A stretch of 64,000 nucleotides of DNA from an uncultured Bacteroidales bacterium (GTDB lineage Bacteria; Bacteroidota; Bacteroidia; Bacteroidales; UBA932): the NCBI GenBank assembly GCA_905234475.1, contig CAJOHX010000005.1, positions 1-64,000 of the forward strand, given 5' to 3'. Shown here one piece after another: positions 32,406-42,725 of this stretch. The notes under the pieces are model-generated. The model saw only the letters and a list, made by a program, of their open reading frames with translations, ran no database searches and was not told where the DNA came from. The translations under genes were made by a program, and so were the position numbers. Each line of letters opens with the position of its first letter. Position 1 is the stretch's first letter.

Positions 32406-32618
32406 TTACGCCCACTCTTCGTCCCCGTACATCTCCGGCTGGTCAGCAATATGCCGGCCAGCGGTGTCGTCGATGACGCCGTCGAAGCCCGTGAGGGCGG
32501 CGAAGGGGGCGAACTGGGCAGCGCGGTCGGCGATGGGCATGCGCGGGTGGCGCTGCGGGTCCGGATCCGGGTGCGGCAGGTCGATGATATCGTCGTAGCG
32601 GTGGTCGAAATCGTTCAT
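32406..32618 (-). CDS. Small YolD-like partner of Y-family polymerase
   Basis: MPIADRAAQFAPFAALTGFDGVI; overlaps polymerase stop by 4 nt. Confidence 0.6.
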   Translation of the reverse strand: MNDFDHRYDDIIDLPHPDPDPQRHPRMPIADRAAQFAPFAALTGFDGVIDDTAGRHIADQPEMYGDEEWA

Positions 32619-34096
32619 GCCTTGTGTCCTCCGATCTGTCTGTTACGGTCGCGCCCGGTGGCGCCTTCTTCGAAATTGGTGCCCGTCAGGATGGCGTTGG
32701 CGCCGTATTTCCGCTTGATGGCGAGAATAGCCTCCTGGCGGCTGCGCTCGCGCTCGTCGTCCTCGGCCGGATCCGCGAAGAGGTCCAGCTGCACGGCCTG
32801 GATTTTCGATTCGTCCACGAGGTGCGCCGCCACCACGTACATGCGCCGGACGAGCAGTGCCGGATTGACGATTCGGTCGAAGAGATCCAGCACCGCGTCG
32901 GCAATGATCCGCGTGGAAGAGGTCTGGCGGGGGAGGTTGACGGAGCCGTGGGCGGGCTTCGGGACGGGGCGGCCGTACCAGTCTTTGGTCACGGGACCGT
33001 CGTATTGCGCCCGTACCGCCGGGTCGGTCAGGCTAGTGACGTCGTAGCCGACGCTCAGCACCATCTGGTCCGTGACCAGGCCCTTGTCCACCAAACTCAG
33101 GACCAGATGGTCCGTCATCTCGTGGATGACCACGCGCGCCTTCTCAAAGGTATAGGGCTCGGAAAGCACCTGTCCGTTCTGGAGGCTGCTGGAGGCGGGG
33201 CGGTAGGCCCGGATGTCGGCCATGGTGCAGGGCTCCCACCCCCAGGCATGGTCGATGAGGAGTTCGGCATTGACGCCGAACAGTTTATACAGCAGTTCCG
33301 GGTTCAGGCGCTCGTAGGGCTTGCCGATCGAGCAGCGCGCCACGTCGCCGAGGGTATAGAGCCCGTTGGACTCGAGCCGGGCGGCGATGCCGCGCCCAAT
33401 TCGCCAGAAATCCGTCAGGGGCCGGTGCGTCCAGTATTTGCGGCGGTAGGACATCTCGTCCAGCTCCGCGATGCGCACCCCGTCGGCGTCCGCCGGGCTG
33501 TGCTTGGCCTCGATGTCCATGGCAATTTTGCATAAATACAGGTTGGGACCGATGCCTGCGGTGGCCGTGATGCCGGTCTCGGAGAGCACCTCCCGGATGA
33601 GCTTTCGCGCGAAATCGTGGGCGGACAGCTTGTAAGCCTTGAGGTAGTCGGTGGCGTCGATGAAGACTTCGTCGATGGAATAGACCTGGATGTCCTCTGG
33701 GGAGACGTAGCGCAGATAGATACTGTATATGTGGGCACTGACTTCCATGTAATGGGCCATGCGCGGCGGCGCCACGATGTAGTCCAGCTCCAGGGAGGCA
33801 TCCCGCTGGAGTTCGGAGTGGATGTGGCTTTTGCCGCGGAAACGCCGTCCGGGCGCGCACTCCCGCCGCTGCCCGTTGATGCGGCGCACCGCCTGCACGA
33901 CCTCGAAGAGCCGTGCGCGCCCGGCAATCCCGTAGCTCTTGAGGGAAGGGGAGACGGCCAGACAGATGGTCTTCTCGGTGCGGGTCTTGTCTGCCACCAC
34001 GAGGTGGGTGTCGAGCGGATCAAGCCCCATCGCCACGCACTCCGCGGAGGCGTAGAAGGACTTCAGGTCGATGGCGATGTAGGTGCGGGGTTTCAC
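32615..34096 (-). CDS. Y-family DNA polymerase (ImpB/MucB/SamB, UmuC-like)
   Basis: YIAIDLKSFYASAECVAMGLDPLDTHLVVAD, VYSIDEVFIDAT, GIGPNLYLCKIAMD. Confidence 0.9.
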   Translation of the reverse strand: MKPRTYIAIDLKSFYASAECVAMGLDPLDTHLVVADKTRTEKTICLAVSPSLKSYGIAGRARLFEVVQAVRRINGQRRECAPGRRFRGKSHIHSELQRDASLELDYIVAPPRMAHYMEVSAHIYSIYLRYVSPEDIQVYSIDEVFIDATDYLKAYKLSAHDFARKLIREVLSETGITATAGIGPNLYLCKIAMDIEAKHSPADADGVRIAELDEMSYRRKYWTHRPLTDFWRIGRGIAARLESNGLYTLGDVARCSIGKPYERLNPELLYKLFGVNAELLIDHAWGWEPCTMADIRAYRPASSSLQNGQVLSEPYTFEKARVVIHEMTDHLVLSLVDKGLVTDQMVLSVGYDVTSLTDPAVRAQYDGPVTKDWYGRPVPKPAHGSVNLPRQTSSTRIIADAVLDLFDRIVNPALLVRRMYVVAAHLVDESKIQAVQLDLFADPAEDDERERSRQEAILAIKRKYGANAILTGTNFEEGATGRDRNRQIGGHKA

Positions 34097-34122
34097 AAGG
34101 GAAAGTTAGCAATTTTTATTTG

Positions 34123-34130
34123 TATATTTG
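34123..34130 (+). promoter_or_regulatory. -7 box TATATTTG
   Basis: Exact TAnnTTTG upstream of 34149. Confidence 0.5.
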
Positions 34131-34148
34131 TAGAAATTGACCTGCCGT

Positions 34149-34868
34149 ATGCGTACTTTTTCTTTCCGTCTGATTTCTGTCCTGGCGATAGCCGCCCTGT
34201 GTATGCTGACCGCCTGCCGCCAGCGCGGCTCCCGGGCCCCGGAGGCCGCCCTTTTTGACGCACCCGCCGAAGTGGCGGAAACGGCCCCCGCGCCCTTCGT
34301 GCCTGTGTTCAGCGCCGCGGCAATCCCGCCGGAGGTGGAAGAGCGCATGCGCGGGAAATCCTATCCCGAAGGAGCTACAATCGCCCTTTCCGAGCTGTGC
34401 TACCTGCGTCTCTCCTACGTGGATTTCGACGGGGAGCCCCAGACCGGGGAAATGGTCTGCAACGCAGCCATCGCCGACGACCTGCTGGAGATTTTCCAGG
34501 CGCTCTACGAGGCGAAGTACCCCATCTGCAGCATCCTGCTGGTGGATGATTTCGGCGGCTCCGACGACGAATCGATGAAGGCGGACAACACTTCCTGCTT
34601 CAATTACCGCACGGTGCCGCTCTCCAAGAGCCTTTCCCGCCATGCGTTCGGCATGGCGGTGGACGTGAACCCGCTGGAGAATCCCTACATCAACCGCAGC
34701 GGCATCGTCATGCCCGCCGAAGGGGAGCCGTATGTGGACCGCAGCCGGGATTTCCCGCACAAGATCACCCGGGACGACCTCTGCTGCCGGCTCTTCCTCG
34801 AGCATGGCTTCACCTGGGGCGGAAGCTGGTCCGACAGGAAGGATTACCAGCATTTTGAGAAGCGGTGA
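34149..34868 (+). CDS. M15-family metallopeptidase lipoprotein
   Basis: CMLTAC lipobox; SLSRHAFGMAVDVNPLENP, GGSWSDRKDYQHFE. Confidence 0.8.
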   Translation: MRTFSFRLISVLAIAALCMLTACRQRGSRAPEAALFDAPAEVAETAPAPFVPVFSAAAIPPEVEERMRGKSYPEGATIALSELCYLRLSYVDFDGEPQTGEMVCNAAIADDLLEIFQALYEAKYPICSILLVDDFGGSDDESMKADNTSCFNYRTVPLSKSLSRHAFGMAVDVNPLENPYINRSGIVMPAEGEPYVDRSRDFPHKITRDDLCCRLFLEHGFTWGGSWSDRKDYQHFEKR

Positions 34869-34923
34869 GACTACAGTACAAGTATTTGGTGCAATCGGCA
34901 TCCTGAATTTCCCGTTTTACTCC

Positions 34924-34931
34924 TATCTTTG
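34924..34931 (+). promoter_or_regulatory. -7 box TATCTTTG upstream of GH9 gene
   Basis: Exact TAnnTTTG. Confidence 0.55.
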
Positions 34932-34952
34932 GGAAAAGTCTAAATCCAAGAT

Positions 34953-37478
34953 ATGAAGAAAATCGCTTTCCTTTTCCTTCCGCTGCTGGTGGCGGCCTGT
35001 GCCAAGACGGCAGATTCCGGTCTTGAACTCAATGACCTGGAGTATTTCGAGCGCCGTGGCGTGAATGTCCTGGTGTACAACAACACCTTCTCCGGCGGCT
35101 TCAACGACGAGAAGAATTCCGGCATCGAGATCATCCACCACGGCGTCCGTACCGTACAGGGCGGCGCCATCCGGCTGGTCAATACGCCGGAGCAGTGGGA
35201 CCTGGTCCCCGAGACAACCTTCCGCAATGTGGATGCCCAAGCCGGTACGGTCGAGGTCGGCCTCCGCTATCCCGACTATGATTTCGATTCACGGCTCGTG
35301 GTGAGCCGTGAGGGCAAGGCCTTTCGGATCGACGTCTGGTTGGACAAACCGCTTCCGGCGGAGCTGGAAGGCGACGCCGGCCTCAACATCGAGTTCCTTC
35401 CGTCGCAGTACTGGAACAAGGCCTATGTGATGGACGGCAAGGCGGAGCGCTTCCCGCGCTATACTGCCAGCGCCACCGTCACGCGCCCCAATGAGGAAAA
35501 GATCAGGCAGTTCAAAGGGTATCGCACCTACGACGACCGGGGCACCGGCCGCTTCGTGGATCCGCTCCCGCTCTCCGTCGGCCACACCCTCGTGGCGGCC
35601 CCGGATGCGCCGGAGCGCATGGTCAAGGTGACTTCCGAGGATGCGGAACTGATGCTCTTTGACGGCCGCGTCCTGGCCCAGAACGGCTGGTACGTGCTGC
35701 GCAGCCTGCTTCCCGCCGGCAAGACCGGCAAGGTGCTGAGCTGGACCATTGAGCCGAATTCCGTTCCGGGCTGGATCCGCGAGCCGAATGTGGGCTTCTC
35801 CCAGGTCGGCTACCTCCCGGCGCAGCCGAAGGTGGCCGTGGTGGAGCTGGACAAGAACGATAAAGTGCGCGCCACAGCCGAGCTCTGGCGCGTCAATGCG
35901 GACGGGACCACGGCCCGCGCCTTCTCCGGTCCGGTGCGTTCATGGGGCGATTACTACAAGTATCATTACGCGAAATTTGACTTCTCCTCTGTGCAGGAGC
36001 CGGGTGTGTACTACATCAAGTACGGGGACGTCCAGACCAACAACTTCATCATCGGAGAGGATGTGCTGGACCGCATCACGGACGCCACGAGCGATGTCTG
36101 GATCCCGATCCACATGAATCATATGATGGTCAACGAGGCCTACCGCGTCTGGCACGGCGAGCCCTTCAAGGAGGGCTACCTGCAGGCGCCGGCCAACACC
36201 GACCACTTCGACCTGCACAGCCAGGGCCCCATCGACACGAAATACAAGGCGCTGCAGCTGATCCCCGGCCTGAACGTGGGCGGTTTCTTCGACGCCGGCG
36301 ACTTCGACATCGAGACCGGGTCCAACATCAGTGTGGTGCAGAACCTCGTGTCCGACTGGGAGCGCTTCAAGCCCATGCGCGACGAGACTTTCGTCAGCGA
36401 GAAGCAGCGCTACGTGGACCTGCACCGTCCGGACGGCGTTCCCGACGTGCTTCAGTACATCGAGCACGGCGTGCTGAACCTGGTGGCCCAGGCCGAGAAT
36501 ATCGGCCACATGTCCCAGACGCTCTCCAACTCGGTGCTTGACAACTACCACCACCTGGGCGACGCCGCGGCGATTACCGACGGCCTGCACTACGACCCGC
36601 GCCTGAAGCCGTACGAGAAGTCGGCCGACGGCAAGTCCAGCGGCACGCCGGACGACATGTGGGCGTTCACGACCCGCAACCCCTACCTGGACCTCCAGGC
36701 GGCGACCATGTTTGCGGCGGCCAGCCGCGCCCTGACGGGCTACAACGACGACCTCGCCAAGCGGGCCCTGACCCAGTCCAAGCGCCTGATGAAGGAGGGG
36801 ACTGAGCTGATGCAGCGCAACCCGATGGCCGGCGGCCGCAACCGCGGCGGTTTCGGCAACATGTCCACGAACCTGCAGCTGTTCGTCTCGACCGGCGAGC
36901 AGCACTACCTGGACGACTTCCAGGAGCAGATCTGGCCGGCGCTGGACCGCAACGTCCAGTCTGCCATCCAGCCGGCCCTGGACGCCATCCCGTACCTGGA
37001 TGCGGCTTACAAGGAGCGTCTCGTCCCGTACGTGCAGCAGTATAAGGAATACCTCGACAGCATGGACGAGGACAACCCGTACGGCGTCCCCATCGGCCAG
37101 GGCAACTGGGCCGGCAGCGGCAGCGTGGTCAGCTTCGGCACCACGGCGGCGTTTGCGAGCAAGTATTTCCCCGAAATTGTCGGGCCGGAATATGCCCTCA
37201 AGGCAGCGGGCTACATGTTCGGCTGCCACCCGTACCACAACTATTCGCTGGTGGCCGCCGTCGGCGCCACGCGTCCGAAAGAGGTGTTCTACGGCAACAA
37301 CCGCGCGGACTTCTCCTTCATCCCCGGCAACGTGGCCCCCGGCGTGCTGTTCCGCCATCCGGACCATTTCGAGAACTTCGATGACTGGCCCTTCCTCTGG
37401 GGACAGAACGAAGGTACGATCGCCGGCAATACGTCGTACCTAATCTTCGGCGCTGCGCTGCAGAATCTGGTCCGCTAG
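34953..37478 (+). CDS. Glycoside hydrolase family 9 (endoglucanase-like) lipoprotein
   Basis: VGFSQVGYLPAQPKVAVVE Ig-like domain; GGFFDAGDFD; C-terminal NYSLVAAVGATRP. Confidence 0.85.
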   Translation: MKKIAFLFLPLLVAACAKTADSGLELNDLEYFERRGVNVLVYNNTFSGGFNDEKNSGIEIIHHGVRTVQGGAIRLVNTPEQWDLVPETTFRNVDAQAGTVEVGLRYPDYDFDSRLVVSREGKAFRIDVWLDKPLPAELEGDAGLNIEFLPSQYWNKAYVMDGKAERFPRYTASATVTRPNEEKIRQFKGYRTYDDRGTGRFVDPLPLSVGHTLVAAPDAPERMVKVTSEDAELMLFDGRVLAQNGWYVLRSLLPAGKTGKVLSWTIEPNSVPGWIREPNVGFSQVGYLPAQPKVAVVELDKNDKVRATAELWRVNADGTTARAFSGPVRSWGDYYKYHYAKFDFSSVQEPGVYYIKYGDVQTNNFIIGEDVLDRITDATSDVWIPIHMNHMMVNEAYRVWHGEPFKEGYLQAPANTDHFDLHSQGPIDTKYKALQLIPGLNVGGFFDAGDFDIETGSNISVVQNLVSDWERFKPMRDETFVSEKQRYVDLHRPDGVPDVLQYIEHGVLNLVAQAENIGHMSQTLSNSVLDNYHHLGDAAAITDGLHYDPRLKPYEKSADGKSSGTPDDMWAFTTRNPYLDLQAATMFAAASRALTGYNDDLAKRALTQSKRLMKEGTELMQRNPMAGGRNRGGFGNMSTNLQLFVSTGEQHYLDDFQEQIWPALDRNVQSAIQPALDAIPYLDAAYKERLVPYVQQYKEYLDSMDEDNPYGVPIGQGNWAGSGSVVSFGTTAAFASKYFPEIVGPEYALKAAGYMFGCHPYHNYSLVAAVGATRPKEVFYGNNRADFSFIPGNVAPGVLFRHPDHFENFDDWPFLWGQNEGTIAGNTSYLIFGAALQNLVR

Positions 37479-37545
37479 CGAAATACTGACTGGAAATACG
37501 GATTGTCTTCGCGGCAATCCGTATTTTTTTGTATTTTTGTAGGAG

Positions 37546-37560
37546 ATGAACCCGCGCTAA
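37546..37560 (+). other. 4-codon upstream ORF (M-N-P-R-stop) overlapping next ATG as TAATG
   Basis: AGGAG ATG AAC CCG CGC TAATG. Confidence 0.45.
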
Positions 37561-38504
37561 TGTCGAAGAAACTTTTCTCCATATTATTAATCATGGCCGC
37601 TTCCTGGTCGCTGACTGCACAGGAAGCCGATTTTGTGTTTACCCCCCAGTGGACGGCACAGGCCCAGTTCGCAGGTTACTACGTTGCGAAGGAGATGGGC
37701 TTCTATGACGAAGAGGGGGTCAAGGTCCAGATCGTGCATCCGTCCATCTCCCAGTCCGCCATAGACCGTATCCGCTCGAACCAGAGCCAGGCCACCACGC
37801 TGATGCTTGCGCAGGCGATGGAGGTCGTGGACAACGGCATTCCGCTGGTGAACATCCTCCAGACCTCGATGAACAATGCGCTCGTCATCATCTCCCGCAG
37901 CGGCAAGGACCCGCTCCAGATGCGGGGTGCACGCGTGGGAATCTGGAATGCCGGCTTCGGCCAGATGGCCATCTGCATGAACGAGATCGAGCATCTGGAC
38001 TATGAGTGGGTCCGGTATGTGAGCAATGTGTCGCTTTTCGTCTCCGGGGCCCTGGACGCCACGCTGGCGATGAGTTACAACGAATACTACCAGCTTCTGC
38101 AATCCGGCATGGAGCTGAACGAGACGAACGTCTACCGTTTCTGTGACCACGGCTACAATGTCCAGGAAGACGGCGTGTACATGACGCTGGAGGCCTATCG
38201 CAGGCAGCCGGAGAATGCAGAGCGTTTCGCCCGGGCCAGCCGGCGCGGCTGGGAGTGGGCGGCGGAACATCCCGAAGAGACGCTCGCCATCGTGATGAAA
38301 TATGTTCAGGAAGAGCACATCGCCACCAACCGTGTCCTGCAGAAGATGATGCTCCATGAGATTCTCCGTCTCCAGCTGGACCGTGAATCGGGCGAACGCG
38401 AATTCCGCCTGCGTCCCGACATGGTGACCCTGGCCAGTGACCTGATGGTCCGCTACGGAATGCTGAAGAAGCCCGTCACCTATCAAGATCTGCTTGCCCG
38501 ATGA
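37560..38504 (+). CDS. NMT1/THI5-like periplasmic substrate-binding protein
   Basis: MSKKLFSILLIMAASWSLTAQEADFVFTPQWTAQAQFAGYYVAKEMGFYDEEGVKV. Confidence 0.85.
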   Translation: MSKKLFSILLIMAASWSLTAQEADFVFTPQWTAQAQFAGYYVAKEMGFYDEEGVKVQIVHPSISQSAIDRIRSNQSQATTLMLAQAMEVVDNGIPLVNILQTSMNNALVIISRSGKDPLQMRGARVGIWNAGFGQMAICMNEIEHLDYEWVRYVSNVSLFVSGALDATLAMSYNEYYQLLQSGMELNETNVYRFCDHGYNVQEDGVYMTLEAYRRQPENAERFARASRRGWEWAAEHPEETLAIVMKYVQEEHIATNRVLQKMMLHEILRLQLDRESGEREFRLRPDMVTLASDLMVRYGMLKKPVTYQDLLAR

Positions 38505-40438
38505 AGAAAAGAATCCTTGCCTCCGTGCGCGATTCGCTCGCGTCCCGTCTCGGTCTGTGGGTGGTGTCCATCTCGACCCTGATCTTTATCGCTGCGCTCG
38601 GCTATCTCTTCTTCGAATCCCGCAAGGCGGTCAAGCTGGAAGCGATTGAACATGCCACCCAGCTGCTGGAAAAAACCGTAATCCGCGTCAACGGCATCCT
38701 GGACGACGCCACGATTGCCGCTGACAACATCGACTGGTTGATCTACAAGAATCTGGATAATCCGGATGCCATGATCGACCTTGCCCGGAACGTGATTGTG
38801 AACAATCCGGAGCTGTACGGGTGTTCCATCTCCTTCGAGCCCTGGTACTATCCGAAAAAAGGACTGTATTTCTCCCCGTATGCCCACATGCAGGACGGAT
38901 CCGTGGCCATTGAAATGGATGGCGGCGACGATTTCCAGTACTTCTACATGGACTGGTATCAGTTGCCGCGTCTGCTTAACCAGCCCTGCTGGACGGAACC
39001 CTACATTGATGTCGACAAGGTGGACGGACATGCGGAATTCGTCACATCCTATTGCAAACCGCTTATCGGGAACGACGGAGAGTTTGCCGGCAGCCTGTCG
39101 CTGGACCTGTCGCTGGAGTGGCTTTCGGAGACCATCCTGTCCGTGAAGCCTTACCCCAATTCCTACAGCATCGTGCTCGGTCGCGGAGGCAATTACCTGG
39201 TGCACCCCGATCCGGAGAAACTGTTGTACCAGACCATTTTCACGGAGACGCTGGAGACGCCGAATCCGGAGATCACGGCCCTGGGCCATGCGATGCTGGA
39301 CGGCGAGGAGGGAATGCGCATCCTGGAAATCGACGGCGTGCAGAACTATGTGTTCTTCAAGCCCATCAAGGCGACAAACTGGAGTGTGGCCATCATTTGC
39401 CCGGAGAAGGATATCTTCGGTGCGTTCGCCCATTTGAGGAATCTGGTCATCGCCATCGTCATCGTGGGCCTGATTCTGATGTTTATCGTCTTCACGAGAC
39501 TGATATCCAACGAATTGACCCCGCTCCGGCGCCTGGTGGACCAGGCGGATACCATCTCCACCGGCCGTTTCAGCGAGTCCCTTCCCGAGCCGGAGCACGA
39601 CGACGAGATCGGGCGGCTGACCCGGTCATTCGGCCACATGCAGAGCTCGCTCGTCAACTATATCAAAGAGCTCACGGAGACGACGGCCAACAACGAGCGG
39701 ATCGAGGGTGAGCTCCGTATTGCCCGCAACATCCAGATGTCGATGGTGCCGCGCGTGTTCCCGCCGTTCCCGGAGCGCAGGGAGATCGATCTCTTCGCCT
39801 CGATGACCCCGGCCAAGGAAGTCGGCGGAGACCTGTATGACTACTTCCTTTTCAAGGATAAACTGTTCTTCTGCATCGGCGACGTCAGCGGCAAGGGCGT
39901 GCCCGGCAGCCTGCTGATGGCCGTGTCGCGGAATATCTTCCGCGTCGTGCTCAAGCAGGAGCTTCCGCCGGCACAGATCGCCCGCCAGATCAACGAGATC
40001 ATCTCGGCCGACAACGAGCAGATGATGTTCATGACCATGTTCATCGGCATGATTGACCTGTCGACCGGCCGGATGGAATACTGCAACTGCGGCCACAACC
40101 CGCCCGTGGTCTTCTCTGGGGACCATGCCGAATTCCTGACGGTCAAGTCCAATGTGCCGCTTGGCATCGATCCGTCGTTCGAGTTCGCAGGGGAGGAGAT
40201 AGCGGATATCCGCGAGCAGCCGTTCCTGTTCTATACGGACGGCCTGAACGAGGCGGAGAACTACGTGCATGAGCAGTATGGCGACGAGCGCATCCTGGAG
40301 GTGCTTCGCAGCCGCCCGTACAGTTCAGCCCAGGACACCATCCAGCGGATACAGACAGACCTCGCCGCCTTCGTGAACGGCGCTGAAGCCAGCGATGACT
40401 TGACGCTGCTTTGCCTGAAGATAGCCCGTCTGGCTTAG
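38501..40438 (+). CDS. Membrane SpoIIE-family PP2C phosphatase with Cache and HAMP domains
   Basis: TM - Cache - TM - HAMP (LRRLVDQADTISTGRFSESLPE) - VGGDLYDYFLFKDKLFFCIGDVSGKGVPGSL. Confidence 0.88.
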   Translation: MKKRILASVRDSLASRLGLWVVSISTLIFIAALGYLFFESRKAVKLEAIEHATQLLEKTVIRVNGILDDATIAADNIDWLIYKNLDNPDAMIDLARNVIVNNPELYGCSISFEPWYYPKKGLYFSPYAHMQDGSVAIEMDGGDDFQYFYMDWYQLPRLLNQPCWTEPYIDVDKVDGHAEFVTSYCKPLIGNDGEFAGSLSLDLSLEWLSETILSVKPYPNSYSIVLGRGGNYLVHPDPEKLLYQTIFTETLETPNPEITALGHAMLDGEEGMRILEIDGVQNYVFFKPIKATNWSVAIICPEKDIFGAFAHLRNLVIAIVIVGLILMFIVFTRLISNELTPLRRLVDQADTISTGRFSESLPEPEHDDEIGRLTRSFGHMQSSLVNYIKELTETTANNERIEGELRIARNIQMSMVPRVFPPFPERREIDLFASMTPAKEVGGDLYDYFLFKDKLFFCIGDVSGKGVPGSLLMAVSRNIFRVVLKQELPPAQIARQINEIISADNEQMMFMTMFIGMIDLSTGRMEYCNCGHNPPVVFSGDHAEFLTVKSNVPLGIDPSFEFAGEEIADIREQPFLFYTDGLNEAENYVHEQYGDERILEVLRSRPYSSAQDTIQRIQTDLAAFVNGAEASDDLTLLCLKIARLA

Positions 40439-41931
40439 AGTTCCTCTTCGAGGCTGGTCTTGGGATCCTTGATCTTCAGGACGGGATCGCAGGTCAAGTC
40501 GATTCCCAGTTTCTTGAAAGTCTTGCGGTCCACTTCACTTAGCATCACGGTGGAGTGGACCTGTGCGCCCTTGAGCTTGGGCAGCTGGTCCAGGGCCAGC
40601 TTGCAGTTCTCGTCCAGCAGGCTCATCATGGAGATGGTGACCAGCACCTCGTCCGTGTGCAGGCGGGGATTGTGGCCGTGCAGATAGGTCACCTTGGTCT
40701 TCTGGATCGGGGCGATCATGGTCTTGGGGATGAGCTTGACGTTGTGCTCGATGCCGGCCAGGTGCTTCAGGGCGTTGAGCAGGAGCGCCGCGCTCGGGCC
40801 GAGCAGGGGAGAGGTCTCCGCCGTGAGGATGGTGCCGTCCTCCAGCTCGATGGCTGCCGTGGCGCCGCCCGCCTTCTCGAGGCGTTCGTGCGCGGCGACG
40901 GTGGTCTTGCGGTCGGCCGTGGTGATGCCGGCCTTCTTCATCAGCAGCACCAGCTTGTTGACCTCGGCTTCCGTGGTCTTGCCTTCGGCGAATTTGCACA
41001 GCGCCGTGTAGTAGCGGCGGATAATCTCCTGCAGGGAGGCCTCGCGGCACACCGCGTCGTTGCTGATGCAGGAGCCGATCATGTTGACACCCATGTCGGT
41101 CGGTGACTTGTAGGGCGACTCGCCGTAGATGTCCGTGAACAGGGCGTTCATCACCGGAAAGATCTCGATGTCGCGGTTGTAGTTGACCGCTGTCTCGCCG
41201 TAGGCTTCGAGGTGGAACGGATCGATCATATTGACATCCTCGAGGTCCGCCGTGGCGGCCTCGTAGGCGATGTTGACGGGATGGTTCAGCGGCATGCTCC
41301 AAACGGGGAAGGTCTCGAATTTGGCGTAGCCGGCCTTGACGCCCCGCTTGTTCTCCTGGTAGAGCTGGCTCAGGCAGACGGCCATCTTGCCGCTGCCGGG
41401 GCCGGGCGCCGTCACGACGACGAGCGGCTTGCTTGTTTGCACGAAATCATTCTTGCCGAAACCCTCGTCGGAGTCGATCAGGGCCACATTGTTGGGATAG
41501 CCTTCAATCGTATAGTGGTAGTAGACCTTGATGCCCATGCGCTCCAGGCGTTTGCGGTAAGCGTCCGCGCTCGCCTGGCCGTTGTAGTGGGTCACGACGA
41601 CGCTGTTGACGCTGAATCCGCGCTCCATGAACTCGTCCCGCAGGCGCAGCACGTCCACGTCGTAGGTGATGCCCAGGTCGTTGCGGATCTTGTTCTTCTC
41701 GATGTCGACGGCGCTGATCACGATGACGATCTCCAGGTCATCCTTCAGCTGGTAGAGCATCTTGAACTTGCTGTCCGGCTCGAATCCGGGAAGTACCCGA
41801 CTGGCATGGTAGTCGTCGAACAGCTTGCCGCCGAATTCCATGTACAGTTTGTTGCCGAATTCGGCAATGCGCTCCTTGATGTGTTCTGATTGGATCCTGA
41901 GATATTTCTCGTTGTCGTACCCGTATTGCAT
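40435..41931 (-). CDS. DUF1846 family protein
   Basis: MQYGYDNEKYLRIQSEHIKERIAEFGNKLYMEFGGKLFDDYHASRVLPGF; start corrected from 42033. Confidence 0.85.
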   Translation of the reverse strand: MQYGYDNEKYLRIQSEHIKERIAEFGNKLYMEFGGKLFDDYHASRVLPGFEPDSKFKMLYQLKDDLEIVIVISAVDIEKNKIRNDLGITYDVDVLRLRDEFMERGFSVNSVVVTHYNGQASADAYRKRLERMGIKVYYHYTIEGYPNNVALIDSDEGFGKNDFVQTSKPLVVVTAPGPGSGKMAVCLSQLYQENKRGVKAGYAKFETFPVWSMPLNHPVNIAYEAATADLEDVNMIDPFHLEAYGETAVNYNRDIEIFPVMNALFTDIYGESPYKSPTDMGVNMIGSCISNDAVCREASLQEIIRRYYTALCKFAEGKTTEAEVNKLVLLMKKAGITTADRKTTVAAHERLEKAGGATAAIELEDGTILTAETSPLLGPSAALLLNALKHLAGIEHNVKLIPKTMIAPIQKTKVTYLHGHNPRLHTDEVLVTISMMSLLDENCKLALDQLPKLKGAQVHSTVMLSEVDRKTFKKLGIDLTCDPVLKIKDPKTSLEEEL

Positions 41932-42035
41932 GATATGGAATAGTTGTGAATACGGGTTACAAAAATACAAAAAAATTCGTAACTTGCAGAACCAAAACGA
42001 CACCACATTATAATAACCGTTTTCACCGACCACGC

Positions 42036-42710
42036 ATGGACGAAGTGAAAGTCATCGAGATCAAGAAGAGCGTCTTCGCAGCGAACGACCAGGATGCCGA
42101 CGCCCTTCGTAAGGAATTGAAAAACAAAGGGGTTTATCTGCTGAACCTCATGTCTTCGCCGGGCAGCGGCAAGACCACGACCCTCATCCGCACCATCAAT
42201 CTCCTTAAAGACAGACTCCGCGTCGCCGTCATGGAAGCGGACATCGACAGCGATGTCGACGCCCGCCGGATCCAGGCTGCGACCGGCATCCCGTCCATCC
42301 AGCTCCACACCGGCGGCATGTGCCACCTCGATGCGGAGATGACCCGGCAGGGCTTGGACAACCTCCCCCTGGAGGATTTCGACCTGGTCGTTCTGGAGAA
42401 TGTGGGCAATCTGGTGTGCCCGGCCGAGTTCGATACCGGCGCCGTGCGCAACGCCATGATCCTGTCCGTCCCGGAAGGGGACGACAAGCCCCTGAAATAC
42501 CCGCTGATGTTCTCCGTCTGCAACGTGGTCGTGGTGAACAAGACGGACGTGATGCCTTACTTCGACTTCGACCTGGACCGGTGCCGGGAGCATGTGCGCA
42601 TGCGCAACCCCAGGGCCCGCGTCATCCCTATCTGCGCCAAGACGGGAGAAGGCGTCGATGCCTTCGCCGACTGGCTGCTCGAAGAAGTCAAAACCTGGAA
42701 ACAACACTAA
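42036..42710 (+). CDS. hypB: Hydrogenase/urease-type nickel incorporation GTPase HypB
   Basis: NLMSSPGSGKTTTLIRTI, EADIDSDVDARRI, LHTGGMCHLDA, LVVLENVGNLVCPAEFDTG. Confidence 0.92.
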   Translation: MDEVKVIEIKKSVFAANDQDADALRKELKNKGVYLLNLMSSPGSGKTTTLIRTINLLKDRLRVAVMEADIDSDVDARRIQAATGIPSIQLHTGGMCHLDAEMTRQGLDNLPLEDFDLVVLENVGNLVCPAEFDTGAVRNAMILSVPEGDDKPLKYPLMFSVCNVVVVNKTDVMPYFDFDLDRCREHVRMRNPRARVIPICAKTGEGVDAFADWLLEEVKTWKQH

Positions 42711-42725
42711 AACGATACCACCCCT

